Position numbers and translations under genes: made by a program
Notes under the pieces: model-generated
What the model was told of the DNA's origin: nothing
What the model saw: the letters and a program-made list of their open reading frames with translations, nothing else
The model's database searches: none
Shown: positions 10,343 to 20,372 of the stretch, piece by piece
Numbering within the stretch: the first letter of the stretch is position 1
Layout of the letters: every line of letters begins with the position of its first letter
NCBI RefSeq assembly: GCF_001748365.1
Contig: NZ_BDHH01000013.1
Span: 66,407 to 130,406 of the forward strand
DNA length: 64,000 bases
Source of the DNA: Fusibacter sp. 3D3
GTDB taxonomy: Bacteria; Bacillota; Clostridia; Peptostreptococcales; Acidaminobacteraceae
Reading direction: 5' to 3'

Positions 10343-12817
10343 ATGTACAGTAGAAGTAACACAAGAAGTTTATATTTTTCAGATCGAATTAAGAAAACTA
10401 TGGAAAGTATATTAGAGTACCCATTTGCAATCATTGAAGCACCTATGGGATACGGTAAAACAACTACGCTTAGAGCGACTCTTTCAAGGCCAGAAATAAC
10501 CCTGTTGTGGCAAAAAATCCACGATGACTCTACGACTAACTTTTGGAGCGATTTTTCAAATTTATTCAACCCTCTTGATCCTGAACTTGCACAGAATTTG
10601 GATATGCTCGGACTTCCAACAGACAGTTTATTACTTAATCAAGCCGTCAATTTCTTTGTTAAATCCACCTTTAAATCTAAAACCGTAATTGTCTTTGACG
10701 ATTATCATCTATTAGAAAACCGTACGATTAATCGATTTATTGAATATCTAGTGACAAATGAAATTGAAAACTTATTCATTGTTTTATCGGCGAGGTTTAG
10801 TGAATTTGAAAGGTTAGAAGAATTTGAGCTCAAAGGCTATCTCAAGCATATTTGTAAAGAAACCTTTGAGTTTAGACCTGAAGACATTATGGCGTATTAT
10901 AAACTCTGTGGTCAATCTATTAAGTCAGAAGATGCCCATCGCCTTCATACCTATACGGAAGGTTGGATTAGTGCACTGTATCTGTTGATGTTAAATTTTG
11001 ATGCAGACGATCAGTACTTGGATTCTACGAATATCTATTCTCTCATTGAAAAAATTATTTACTTACCCCTTAGGGCAAGGTATAAAGCGTTCTTGTTAAC
11101 CCTGTGCATCTTTGAAAGATTTACACTTAATCAAGCTCAATTACTATGTGACGACGCACATGTAGACACCCTAATTCAGGAATTAGTGCTCAAAAATGCC
11201 TTCATCACATATGATGCAGATGAAAAGTATTATTACATGCACAGTATCTTGAAAAGTTTCTTAGAAACACAGCTCGAACATAAAGGGCCCCACTATAAAC
11301 AAAGTTTATATATAAGAGCAGCCCAATGGTCAATTGATAACGCACAATATCTTACGGCTATGTATTTTTCTAATTTGGCTGAAGACTACACCACTTTGAT
11401 GAAATCTATAGAACTGGACAGAGGCCATAGTTTCAATAGTGATCACAAAGAACTTATGATCAATTATATTGAACACTGTCCATTAGAAATCAAAAATCAA
11501 TTTCCTCTTGCCATTTTGATATATCTGCGAAGATTATTCACCTACAATAAAATGGATTTATTCAAGAAAAATGTGGGTGAGCTTGTCGCTAATATACAGA
11601 CGATGTCTGAAAGTGATCAAGTCTATAAAAATCGGATTTTAGGTGAATATGAATTAATCATGAGTTTCACAGGTTATAACGATATTGAAAAAATGTCTGC
11701 ATTTCATCAAAGAGCGTGTACACTTTTAACAGAACCCTCAGTCATTTTGGATAATAAAGCGAGCTGGACTTTTGGATCCCCTTCAGTTTTATATATGTTC
11801 CACAGAAAAACGGGAGAGCTCAAAAGAGAAGTAGATGTGATCAAGATCGCCATGCCTTACTATTACAAGCCCACAAGAGGACATGGTATGGGTGCTGAAT
11901 ATATGATGGCAGCTGAGCGATACTATTTACTTGGGGATTTTGAAAACGCTGAAATACTCACACATCAAGCTTTACAGACTGCTACAAATTCACTACAACA
12001 CGGTATTATGCTTTGTGCAGTTTTTCTTCAAATTAAGTTATCTCTTATAAAAGGCGACTTTTTAGCCGTACAGATATTATTAAAAAAAGTAAGAGATGAA
12101 ATCAATAAACAAAAGCTATACCTTTTTATGCACACTTTAGATATGTGTGAAGCCCAGATCTTTGCATCTCTAAATATAAAAAAAAGGGTTCCGCTATGGA
12201 TATCAAGAGGAGAGCTCACCAGTACAAGATTGTTTTTTCCGACACTGCCTTATTTGAATATGATTTACAGTAGAGTGCTTATAATCAATGGAGAATATCT
12301 AAAACTCTTGGGCAATGCAGAACACTTTTTAAATATCGCTTCTGTTTTTCCAAATATATTAGCACAAATATACACACATATTTATATTGCGGTTGCCAAT
12401 AAGCAAATATCTAGACATGGTGAATCACTTGATGCCCTAAAGAAAGCATTAGAGCTCGCTATACCGGATCAAATTCTAATGCCCTTTGTTGAAAATTCTG
12501 ATTTTATAAAACCTATACTTGAAGAACTTCGTACTCAAAGCATATACGTCTATGAAATTGAAAACATCTTAGAGTTGTATAAAGTTTATCAAAAATCCCT
12601 AAAAGGGATCATCAAAGAGCACTTTACAGAAAATGCGCCTCAATTATCGGAGCGCGAAACAGAAATTGCATTACTTGCATCCAAAGGTTTTTCTAACAAA
12701 GAAATCGGAGCAAAGCTTTTTATATCACCAAACACCGTTAAATCACAACTCAAAAGTGTATTTGAAAAGCTCAATGTGAATTCACGTGCATTGCTTAATC
12801 AATATTTCGAGGCATGA
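10343..12817 (+). CDS. MalT-like LuxR-family ATP-dependent transcriptional regulator
   Basis: 824 aa, the usual size of STAND/LAL regulators. N-terminal Walker A APMGYGKTT (residues 33-41) and Walker B VIVFDDYH, a helical repeat middle, and a C-terminal LuxR helix-turn-helix from about residue 767 (LSERETEI, then NKEIGAKLFISPNTVKSQLK). Such proteins bind ATP and an inducer, oligomerise and activate promoters. A GTG at 10328 is in frame, but AGGAG at 10331-10335 sits correctly for the ATG at 10343. The gene is flanked by terminators, so it is monocistronic. A likely target is the surface-protein gene downstream, but nothing in the sequence proves this. A paralogue of similar length lies at 34829. 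Confidence 0.9.
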   Translation: MYSRSNTRSLYFSDRIKKTMESILEYPFAIIEAPMGYGKTTTLRATLSRPEITLLWQKIHDDSTTNFWSDFSNLFNPLDPELAQNLDMLGLPTDSLLLNQAVNFFVKSTFKSKTVIVFDDYHLLENRTINRFIEYLVTNEIENLFIVLSARFSEFERLEEFELKGYLKHICKETFEFRPEDIMAYYKLCGQSIKSEDAHRLHTYTEGWISALYLLMLNFDADDQYLDSTNIYSLIEKIIYLPLRARYKAFLLTLCIFERFTLNQAQLLCDDAHVDTLIQELVLKNAFITYDADEKYYYMHSILKSFLETQLEHKGPHYKQSLYIRAAQWSIDNAQYLTAMYFSNLAEDYTTLMKSIELDRGHSFNSDHKELMINYIEHCPLEIKNQFPLAILIYLRRLFTYNKMDLFKKNVGELVANIQTMSESDQVYKNRILGEYELIMSFTGYNDIEKMSAFHQRACTLLTEPSVILDNKASWTFGSPSVLYMFHRKTGELKREVDVIKIAMPYYYKPTRGHGMGAEYMMAAERYYLLGDFENAEILTHQALQTATNSLQHGIMLCAVFLQIKLSLIKGDFLAVQILLKKVRDEINKQKLYLFMHTLDMCEAQIFASLNIKKRVPLWISRGELTSTRLFFPTLPYLNMIYSRVLIINGEYLKLLGNAEHFLNIASVFPNILAQIYTHIYIAVANKQISRHGESLDALKKALELAIPDQILMPFVENSDFIKPILEELRTQSIYVYEIENILELYKVYQKSLKGIIKEHFTENAPQLSERETEIALLASKGFSNKEIGAKLFISPNTVKSQLKSVFEKLNVNSRALLNQYFEA

Positions 12818-12842
12818 CGAATTTTATAAAAAGATTCAAAAG

Positions 12843-12859
12843 ATCACCCTATGGGTGAT
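12843..12859. other. Short perfect hairpin
   Basis: ATCACCC and GGGTGAT form a seven-base stem around a three-base loop, just upstream of the terminator. There is no T-run, so it may stabilise the mRNA end or be an operator. Confidence 0.4.
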
Positions 12860-12874
12860 ATAAATTCAAATAGG

Positions 12875-12910
12875 TCCACTATACAATAATAGGTATAGTG
12901 GATTTTTTTT
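12875..12910 (+). terminator. Intrinsic terminator of the regulator gene
   Basis: TCCACTATA pairs with TATAGTGGA across a short loop and runs into a stretch of eight Ts. Confidence 0.85.
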
Positions 12911-13001
12911 ATAGCATTAATTCTTGTAGCAGGTGCACTTTGCTTGCGATAAAGCGTTAGACGAGAAGGATTCAAAATAATGTAAGTTAGGAGGATGTGA
13001 T

Positions 13002-13232
13002 ATGAGTTATATTCAATCCGTTATGCCCAAAGAAAACTATTGCATTGAGGTATTTCTAGACAACGGGAGCTGCATCATCTTAAATTTAGAAAGCAGATTA
13101 AAAACCGTTCGATTTGGAATGCTCTCTGATAAAGCGCTGTTTAATCAAGCGACCACGGATGGAAGCTATATTCGGTGGAATAATATGTTGGAAATATCTG
13201 TAAATGAAGTTTTTCAATTGGCACAAAAGTAA
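13002..13232 (+). CDS. DUF2442-like small protein
   Basis: 76 aa resembling the DUF2442 family: a beta-rich fold with a DNGSCIILNLESRL strand pair and a C-terminal WNNMLEISVNEVFQLA segment. Members are small cytoplasmic proteins of unknown role; some have been linked to toxin-antitoxin pairs, but no partner is visible here. GGAGG seven to eight bases upstream of the ATG sets the start. It lies 21 bases before the surface-protein gene and probably shares its transcript. Confidence 0.75.
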   Translation: MSYIQSVMPKENYCIEVFLDNGSCIILNLESRLKTVRFGMLSDKALFNQATTDGSYIRWNNMLEISVNEVFQLAQK

Positions 13233-13253
13233 ATTAAAATTGGAGGTATGGGA

Positions 13254-16200
13254 ATGAACGATCAGAAACACAAGAAATTTTTATCGATCTATTTGATCAT
13301 GATGATGCTAATCGGATTGTTTAGCGGTGCAGGATTACAACCTACATTTGCGGGGGCACCTGAAGGTGATTTTGGGTTTGATTCAAGCACAGGGACAATC
13401 ACTTCGTATAGTGGGGCAGGAGGCGATGTTGAAGTGCCTTCAACTATTGGAGGCGTAACCGTTACAGCAATTGAAGGCTATTCATTTCAGAATAAAACCA
13501 CAATTACAAGCCTTGTCATTCCAGCTTCTGTAAAAACAATTGGAGATATGGCCTTTTATGGCTGTAGCAATTTGAAGACCATTACATTAAACGAGGGGTT
13601 AGAAACACTCGGTACTTATGCGTTTTCAAACACTGGAATAGAAGATATTATTCTGCCAAATAGTGTGGTATCTATGGGCAGCGATATTTTTAGGGATTGT
13701 ACTGCTTTAAAATCAGTTGTACTATCAAATGGTTTAACGACACTGCCAAACCAAGCATTTCTTGACTGTAATGGCCTTGAAACCATAGTACTTCCAAAGG
13801 GCATCACAGATATAGGCACATATGCTTTTGGCAATTGCTATGCTCTAAAAAACATTAAATTGCCTTCAACATTAGAATCTATTGACGCCAGCGCATTTTC
13901 GAATTGTACTGCGCTTATAGAGATCACACTTCCAGCAGCGCTAAAAACAATTAGCGGTTATGCTTTTGAGGCAACAACTTCTCTTAAAGCTATCTATTTT
14001 GAAGGCAACTACCCAACAGTTGTAAATGGTTACTTTAGTGGATTAGCAACTGGTGTTCATTTCTATTATAAGCATGACAATACTGGATTTGCAGTTGGCA
14101 ATAGCCGATATGTGCCACTGTATCGTTTGACAACTGAGACAACCAGTGGTTCTAGTATATCCGTAGCGCCTAATTTAAATCCTAATATCGATCAAAAATG
14201 GTTTACAGAAAGCACGAGTATCCAATTAATAATGCTTCCTGAAGCGGGAAAACAATTTAAAAGAGGTTCATTACACTACATGGACGGTACAATTTCAATA
14301 CCTATTGATTCTACAATTGTTATGCCCAATAAAGATTTGCATATCCTCGGCGAATTTATGCCAATTGCTACAACCTCTTATGATGTCACAATAGGCTCAG
14401 TCACAGGTGGTAGTATAACCAGCAATCTATCAAATGCCTATCTAGGTGAAATCATAAATCTCGTGATTACGCCTGAATCCGGTAAAAATTTAGTTGCTGA
14501 TTCTTTAAAATATATGGCTAATGGTACAGAACAGCTCATAACAGGTACTAGTTTCATCATGCCAAACGGTCCTATAACGATCAGCGCATCATTCGCATCA
14601 TCAGATTTCATTTTTGATACTTCAACTGGAACCCTAACAGGTTATGTTGGTGCTGGAGGTGCTGTAGTCATTCCATCGACAATCTCTGGCATGCCTGTTG
14701 TTGCAATCGGTGATAATGTATTTGAGAATCAATCTAATATCACAAGTGTAACGATTCCAAATAGTGTTAAATCCATTGGTAATGCCAGTTTTAGAGGGTG
14801 TTCAGCATTGATTGACATTACTATCCCAGAAGGGGTTACAACAATGGGGCATAATGTATTCACAAATTGCTATGCATTACAAAGTGCCGTATTTCCCGAA
14901 AGTCTTACCACTCTTGGAGCAGGCACATTCTATTATGATAATAGCTTAAAATCATTTGATTGGCCCGCATCACTGACGACAATCCCAAGCAGTACATTCT
15001 CTTATTGTTCTGGTCTTAAGGATATAACAATACCTGAGGGCGTTACAGAGATTGGGCAAAGTGCATTTTATTATACTGGCTTTGAAAGTATTACTTTTCC
15101 TGCATCACTTATCACTTTAAACGCTTATGTTGTCAGTGATATAAGCAACTTAAAATCCGTTATTTTTAAAGGCGATGCACCTACTGCCACTACGCTTTCA
15201 TTTGATAATTCAAATTCTGAATTAACGCTTTACTATCTAGAATCTGCAAGTGGTTTTACGAATCCATGGCTTGGACTGGATACAGCAGTCTATAATCCAA
15301 CAGCAACCTATACTTTAACTTATGATCTAAAGGGTTCAATTGGTACGCTTCCAGCAACTATTACGTCGCTACATTTTGGAGATACTTTAGCGGTTTCAGC
15401 ACAAGGTGATCTTACGAAGGGGACTGATACTTTCAAAGGCTGGAACACAATGCCTGATGGCACTGGAGACAGCTATGCAGTTGGCAGTATGGTTACAATG
15501 AACAATAAGGACATGACGCTTTATGCAACTTGGTTAACAAATTATTCTATTGCCATAGAGACTACAGAACACGGAAAAGTGGAAATACTTCTTGATAAAG
15601 CTATAGAAGATACAACTATTTATATTGTTATTACACCTGAAAATGGGTATAGACTCAAAGCGGGTTCCCTTAAATACAACGATGGCATTAAAGATTATAT
15701 TATTACAGAGTCAAAAATGCCTCCGAAGCCACAAAAAAAATTATCAAAAGTTGAAATCCCGCCAAGTGGATACGCTTTCCAAATGCCAGCAGCAAATGTC
15801 ACTATTTCAGCGGAATTCGAGGATGAAAATATATTATTTGATTTTGATGAATCCACTGGGACGATTACAAAGTATCTAGGTTCTGAATCCAACGTTATAG
15901 TACCCTCTCAAATCAATGGAGCAATTGTAAAGACTATTGGAGAAAGAGCATTCGTTCAAAAGAATATAAAAACAGTAACCCTCTCAGAGGGCATCACAAA
16001 AATTGACAATTTTGCTTTTGCAGGGTGTTTAAATTTAAGAGGTCTTACATTACCAGAATCATTAACTGAAATTGGAAATGGCGGTTTTGTGGATTCCTGG
16101 TCACTAAGTGCAATAAAATTTCCAGGCGCAGTCATTAAAATTGATTCAGAAGCATTTGCAGGGGCACAAGAATTAAAAATTGCACGTTTTGAAGGTAATG

Positions 16201-18251
16201 CACCCGCTGAATTCGCATCAGATGTATTTAGTAATGCAAATCCTGATTTTAAAATCATTTACGATTCCAACAAAAATGGTTTTGATACAAATGGCTTTGA
16301 AAACTACAATTGCTATACTGAACAATCCATTAATGGAAATGATGCCGTTGCATCTGATCTGAGCACTTTAAATATTATATATACATTATCCTTTGATAGT
16401 GCAGCACTCGCTAATGATGAAGTAGGTGGCTCTGTATCAGAAACAAGTGATAACGTTCAACATAACCTCTATTTGCCAGTAGTAGGCGTAACCTCAGGTT
16501 CAAGTATTGTTTGGCAGTCAAGTAATCCAGATGTTATTGCAACAAACGGTAAAGTAACCTGCCCAGCATTTGAAAGTGGAGATGCCAATGTCATTTTGAC
16601 TGCCACTGTGAGCAACAACGGCGTAAGTGATACCAAAACATTTGACCTAACTGTCATTAAAAAAGATCATGTAGCAACTTATGTATCTATTGGCTTTAAC
16701 AATAACGGTGGCACCACAGAAGCAAATCCAGAACTTGTTACAATTGAATCTGGTAAATCAGTTGAATCACTTCCAACAGCACCGACTAAAAGGGGTTATA
16801 CTTTCTTAGGATGGAATACTATGGCTAATGGTTCTGGTACAGCATTCTTAGAGAAAACCATCGTAACTGCTAATATAACCGTATATGCACAATGGCAAGT
16901 CGTTGATAATGGTCATTCTAATCATAATGACGACAAAGAAAAGGATAATTCTCCATCGACACCTGCAACGCCTGCAACACCTGCAACACCTGCATCTCCA
17001 GCATCTCCTGCAATGCCAGCATCTCCTGCAACACCTGCAACGCCTGCTACTGGAAAAAATAATACAACTTCTATCACTGAAACATTGACTTCAGAAGCCA
17101 AAGTAGATTCAAACGGTAAGGCAACAGCATCTGTAACAGAAGCTCAAATGAGCGAATCTGTGAAGAAAGCTTTAGACAGTGCAGGAAAACTCGGCAACGG
17201 CACAAAAGCTCAGGTCGAAGTAAAATTGACAGCTACACCTGATGCAAAAGTTATCGAAACTTCAATGCCTAAAACGACTTTTGACAACATCGTAAACAGT
17301 GAGATAAACACCTTAAAAATATCGTCTTCAATCGCCAATTTAACTTTTGACAGTCAAGCTCTAAAAACTATGTCTCAAAATGGTGTAGGAGATGTCAACA
17401 TTACAATCAGTAAAGTAGACACAAGCACTTTAAATGAAACTACACAAAAAACAATTGGGGATAGACCTGTATTCGACTTTACAGTCACAAATGACGGCAA
17501 AAAAGTTTCTCAATTTGGCGGCAATGTCACTGTGGAAGTGCCTTATACACCTCTAGCAGGTGAATCAGCAGATGGATTAGTCGTTTACTATGTCAACGAT
17601 AATGGGGAACTCGAAATGATCACCAGTGGCCGTTACAATGCTGAAACTGGCACCATCAGTTTTACAACAAATCACTTCTCTCAATACGTCGTAGGCTATA
17701 ATAAAATTGAGTATACGGATGTATCACCAGAAGCATGGTACTCTAAAGCTATTCATTTTGTTTCTGCAAGAGGCATAGCTTCTGGTACAGGAAACGATCA
17801 GTTTTCTCCAAATAGTAAGTTGACAAGAGGTCAACTGCTCGTTATGATCATGAAAGCTTATGATCTAAAAGCAGAAGAAAACTCAAAAGACAATTTCTCA
17901 GATGCAGGAAACACTTATTACACGGGTTACCTTGCAGCAGCTAAAAAACTGGGTATAACAAGTGGCGTAGGGCACAATCAATATGCACCTGAAAAAGAAA
18001 TTAACCGACAAGAAATGTTTACAATGCTCTATAATACTTTAAAAATATTAGACAAATTACCACAAGTCACAAATGAATCTGGGCTTGAAAAAATGAGTGA
18101 TCAGGCTCAAGTGGCACCATGGGCAAAAGAAGCCATGACACTATTCGTAAATGCAGACATTGCAAGTGGCAGTGCTGGTAAAGTACTCCCTAAAGATTCT
18201 ACGAGTAGAGCTCAGATGGCACAAGTCCTATACAATTTAATGACCAAATAA
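13254..18251 (+). CDS. Large BspA-like leucine-rich-repeat surface protein with SLH anchor
   Basis: 1665 aa. Signal peptide (about residues 11-37, ending PTFAG). Three blocks of LRR_5/BspA-type repeats (about 40-275, 453-650 and 861-1010), each opened by a FDxSTGTIT-type strand. Two InlB B-repeat/Flg_new-like units (about 686-760 and 1142-1213, each with FKGWNTM or FLGWNTM) and a bacterial Ig-like segment (about 1046-1137). A Pro-Ala-Thr-rich linker precedes a beta domain and three SLH domains (about 1487-1665), which bind pyruvylated cell-wall polymer. A role in adhesion or in binding surfaces or polymers is inferred. The ATG at 13248 is only one base from GGAGG, so the ATG at 13254 (seven bases) is the better start. 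Confidence 0.9.
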   Translation: MNDQKHKKFLSIYLIMMMLIGLFSGAGLQPTFAGAPEGDFGFDSSTGTITSYSGAGGDVEVPSTIGGVTVTAIEGYSFQNKTTITSLVIPASVKTIGDMAFYGCSNLKTITLNEGLETLGTYAFSNTGIEDIILPNSVVSMGSDIFRDCTALKSVVLSNGLTTLPNQAFLDCNGLETIVLPKGITDIGTYAFGNCYALKNIKLPSTLESIDASAFSNCTALIEITLPAALKTISGYAFEATTSLKAIYFEGNYPTVVNGYFSGLATGVHFYYKHDNTGFAVGNSRYVPLYRLTTETTSGSSISVAPNLNPNIDQKWFTESTSIQLIMLPEAGKQFKRGSLHYMDGTISIPIDSTIVMPNKDLHILGEFMPIATTSYDVTIGSVTGGSITSNLSNAYLGEIINLVITPESGKNLVADSLKYMANGTEQLITGTSFIMPNGPITISASFASSDFIFDTSTGTLTGYVGAGGAVVIPSTISGMPVVAIGDNVFENQSNITSVTIPNSVKSIGNASFRGCSALIDITIPEGVTTMGHNVFTNCYALQSAVFPESLTTLGAGTFYYDNSLKSFDWPASLTTIPSSTFSYCSGLKDITIPEGVTEIGQSAFYYTGFESITFPASLITLNAYVVSDISNLKSVIFKGDAPTATTLSFDNSNSELTLYYLESASGFTNPWLGLDTAVYNPTATYTLTYDLKGSIGTLPATITSLHFGDTLAVSAQGDLTKGTDTFKGWNTMPDGTGDSYAVGSMVTMNNKDMTLYATWLTNYSIAIETTEHGKVEILLDKAIEDTTIYIVITPENGYRLKAGSLKYNDGIKDYIITESKMPPKPQKKLSKVEIPPSGYAFQMPAANVTISAEFEDENILFDFDESTGTITKYLGSESNVIVPSQINGAIVKTIGERAFVQKNIKTVTLSEGITKIDNFAFAGCLNLRGLTLPESLTEIGNGGFVDSWSLSAIKFPGAVIKIDSEAFAGAQELKIARFEGNAPAEFASDVFSNANPDFKIIYDSNKNGFDTNGFENYNCYTEQSINGNDAVASDLSTLNIIYTLSFDSAALANDEVGGSVSETSDNVQHNLYLPVVGVTSGSSIVWQSSNPDVIATNGKVTCPAFESGDANVILTATVSNNGVSDTKTFDLTVIKKDHVATYVSIGFNNNGGTTEANPELVTIESGKSVESLPTAPTKRGYTFLGWNTMANGSGTAFLEKTIVTANITVYAQWQVVDNGHSNHNDDKEKDNSPSTPATPATPATPASPASPAMPASPATPATPATGKNNTTSITETLTSEAKVDSNGKATASVTEAQMSESVKKALDSAGKLGNGTKAQVEVKLTATPDAKVIETSMPKTTFDNIVNSEINTLKISSSIANLTFDSQALKTMSQNGVGDVNITISKVDTSTLNETTQKTIGDRPVFDFTVTNDGKKVSQFGGNVTVEVPYTPLAGESADGLVVYYVNDNGELEMITSGRYNAETGTISFTTNHFSQYVVGYNKIEYTDVSPEAWYSKAIHFVSARGIASGTGNDQFSPNSKLTRGQLLVMIMKAYDLKAEENSKDNFSDAGNTYYTGYLAAAKKLGITSGVGHNQYAPEKEINRQEMFTMLYNTLKILDKLPQVTNESGLEKMSDQAQVAPWAKEAMTLFVNADIASGSAGKVLPKDSTSRAQMAQVLYNLMTK
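16959..17048 (+). repeat. In-gene tandem repeat coding a Thr/Ser-Pro-Ala linker
   Basis: About ten imperfect nine-base units of the form aca-cct-gca or tct-cca-gca encode a TPA/SPA linker in the surface protein. Such repeats change length easily, which would vary how far the binding domains reach from the wall. Confidence 0.8.
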
Positions 18252-18284
18252 AGTAACTTTATAAGCTGTATTTTATTTTCATAC

Positions 18285-18334
18285 AAACGGCCACAATACA
18301 AATGAGTTTAAAAAGTATTGTGGCCGTTTTTTTT
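18285..18334. terminator. Bidirectional terminator between convergent genes
   Basis: AAACGGCCACAATAC pairs perfectly with GTATTGTGGCCGTTT, with Ts on the plus side and matching As on the other. It ends the surface-protein gene and overlaps the last codon of the response regulator on the minus strand. Confidence 0.9.
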
Positions 18335-18992
18335 ACAGCTTCGAAGGATCAAAATCATCGCATAATTTATACTTATTCTTAGGTCTACCCAAATTACCGT
18401 AAATCGGAATAATCTCTAAAAAATCATTTTTCTCAAGATATTGAATATAGCGATGTACCGTCTTATAGGCAAGATTGACCCCTGCTGTGATATCCTCAAA
18501 AGTGACCTCCGCGTTTTGCTTCACCAGAAAGTCTGTGACATGTCTAAGCGTGGCTTCACAAATGCCTTTTTCTAAGTAAACTTCTTCTTTTTTAGCAGTC
18601 ATCTTTTTTTGAATCTCATGAATTTGAAGATTGACTTTAATCCGTGAAATTAAGTCAGGTGCTTTTATGGGCTTTATCGAGAAGTCCGTTGCACCTACTG
18701 CGATGAACTTGTCACAAGTCTCTTGCTGTTCATCCACTGTTAAGACTAAAATGGGCAGATCCGCCTTTAAACTTCGCAATTTTTTTACAGTGGTTAAACC
18801 ATCCCAACCCGGCATATGATAATCCACAATAACCATATCGAGCAATTCATTTTTTACAATTTCATAGCCTTCTTGTCCACTGGTAGTAGTCATCGCCTCA
18901 TAATCACAAAAATCACAAATCTCTTTTAAAGTAAATAAAATATCGGGTTCATCATCGATGATCAAGATTTTAATAGGTTCTAAGCTGGACAT
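18333..18992 (-). CDS. Response regulator with C-terminal winged helix
   Basis: 219 aa. An N-terminal receiver domain (about 8-122) has acidic pair D13-D14, phospho-acceptor D57 in VIVDYHMPG, T85 and K107. The C-terminal part (about 145-210) resembles the helix-turn-helix of CitB/DcuR-type regulators (YKTVHRYIQYLEKNDFLEI). It overlaps the kinase gene by 13 bases, so the pair is translationally coupled. It is the last gene of a four-gene minus-strand operon starting at 22608. Targets are unknown; the divergent transporter operon at 22816 is the obvious candidate. Confidence 0.9.
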   Translation of the reverse strand: MSSLEPIKILIIDDEPDILFTLKEICDFCDYEAMTTTSGQEGYEIVKNELLDMVIVDYHMPGWDGLTTVKKLRSLKADLPILVLTVDEQQETCDKFIAVGATDFSIKPIKAPDLISRIKVNLQIHEIQKKMTAKKEEVYLEKGICEATLRHVTDFLVKQNAEVTFEDITAGVNLAYKTVHRYIQYLEKNDFLEIIPIYGNLGRPKNKYKLCDDFDPSKL

Positions 18993-20359
18993 GTTATTTC
19001 TCCTTTTTCTATAATGGGTAACTTCACAATAACTTGAGTGCCTATGCCATATTGACTTTCGATTTGAATAGTACCCTCATTTTCATCGATGGTTTGTTTG
19101 GCAAAGGGAAGCCCTAGACCCGTGGTGTTGTTGGTGGAGTACCCGATTTGCCAAATCTTATTGAGATCAACTTCAGCGATGCCCATGCCATTATCTTGAA
19201 TGACGATTACGACATCCTCTAAAGCCTTAAATATATTGAGCTTTATTACTTTTTCGTTTGTGACACACGGCGCTAAAATGGCATTCTCTATTAAATTAAC
19301 CAGTGCTCTTGCGACTCTGATCTTATTGACATAGAGTGCAGGGATATTGTCTTCAATAGCCGTCGTAAACTGTATATGCTCATCTTCAACGGGAATCTGT
19401 GCCCTTATATAACTGATCAGTGCTGAAACCTCTATCCACTGTCTGGAAGTCCCATATAAAAAACTGGAAATCATTTCACTCATTTTGACAACAGCTTGAT
19501 CAATTCGATTGCCATAGGTTTCTATTTTATCCACATCTTTAGCTAAAGCCAGTAATGAGCTGAGGCCTCGAATGGTTGCAAGTGGCGTTTTTAAATCATG
19601 AGCAAGCGCATTGATTTCTTGATAGATACGATTGTCCATAATCTTGTTTTGCATGGTCTCCAGTGCTATGGCCCTTTGATAATTTTCCTCTGCAATGCTG
19701 AGATTTGTCATATACATTCTAAAAATCATTGCCGTCATAAAGGAAGACAAAAACATAGGCACAATAAAGGCGAAACCAATGGAATTTAAAATATAGGTGT
19801 TTTGCAAGTAGTCACTGGCAATCTTAATGCTGATTGGAATGTCACTGGTTCCCGTCCTGAGACCTGCAAAAATCGGCATTACATTTAACCATTGACTAAA
19901 GAAGAAAACCTGAAAACCTATAAAAATCCTTGGCATCATGATTCTTGCTTTATGCTTCGTCAAATAGACCAACCCTAGAGTGATCCATAGCGCAACTAAC
20001 GAGGTCACCAGCTCTGAAGGTTGATGGAGGAGGGTAGACCAAGCGGTTTTACCCAAAACAAAGCAAAAGCCTAAAATCAAATTGTGCACCTTTAAAGAAA
20101 AAGCAATCCTACTGTTGACATATGCCAGCAAACATTCGAAACTTAAATAAAAAAGCAGATTAGGAATGGTGTAGAGGATACAACTGGCCATTGCCGCCAA
20201 TATTAAAAAGCCACTGTCGCCAGAATGAATAGACTGTCTAATCTGAACGATGATATCAAAAAAATAGGTTTCAGTTAGCTCAGGTAAAATAACCGCCAAT
20301 GCAAGTAAAATGAGAAAGCAACGCATATATTTGGGAGATTGAGCTGTTTTAATAGACAT
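18980..20359 (-). CDS. Membrane sensor histidine kinase
   Basis: 459 aa. The first 225 residues hold several hydrophobic segments in a multi-pass sensor region of 7TM type. The transmitter starts with H254 in AHDLKTP, followed by the N box (NLIENAI), the DNGMGI G1 box and GLGLPFAKQ. It is a class I HATPase kinase that phosphorylates the overlapping response regulator. Few loops are exposed outside, which suggests that the signal comes from the membrane or from a partner, probably the anchored solute-binding protein encoded in the same operon. Confidence 0.9.
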   Translation of the reverse strand: MSIKTAQSPKYMRCFLILLALAVILPELTETYFFDIIVQIRQSIHSGDSGFLILAAMASCILYTIPNLLFYLSFECLLAYVNSRIAFSLKVHNLILGFCFVLGKTAWSTLLHQPSELVTSLVALWITLGLVYLTKHKARIMMPRIFIGFQVFFFSQWLNVMPIFAGLRTGTSDIPISIKIASDYLQNTYILNSIGFAFIVPMFLSSFMTAMIFRMYMTNLSIAEENYQRAIALETMQNKIMDNRIYQEINALAHDLKTPLATIRGLSSLLALAKDVDKIETYGNRIDQAVVKMSEMISSFLYGTSRQWIEVSALISYIRAQIPVEDEHIQFTTAIEDNIPALYVNKIRVARALVNLIENAILAPCVTNEKVIKLNIFKALEDVVIVIQDNGMGIAEVDLNKIWQIGYSTNNTTGLGLPFAKQTIDENEGTIQIESQYGIGTQVIVKLPIIEKGEITCPA

Positions 20360-20372
20360 GGATTGCCTCCCG

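Noticed and set aside
13616-13834. Tandem-looking repeats in the surface protein gene taken for a CRISPR array
   Set aside because: The repeats are degenerate, in frame and encode leucine-rich repeats; no constant repeat with unique spacers is present anywhere in the window.
18980-18992. The 13-base overlap of kinase and regulator genes as an assembly error
   Set aside because: Such overlaps are normal for coupled two-component genes, and both proteins are complete.
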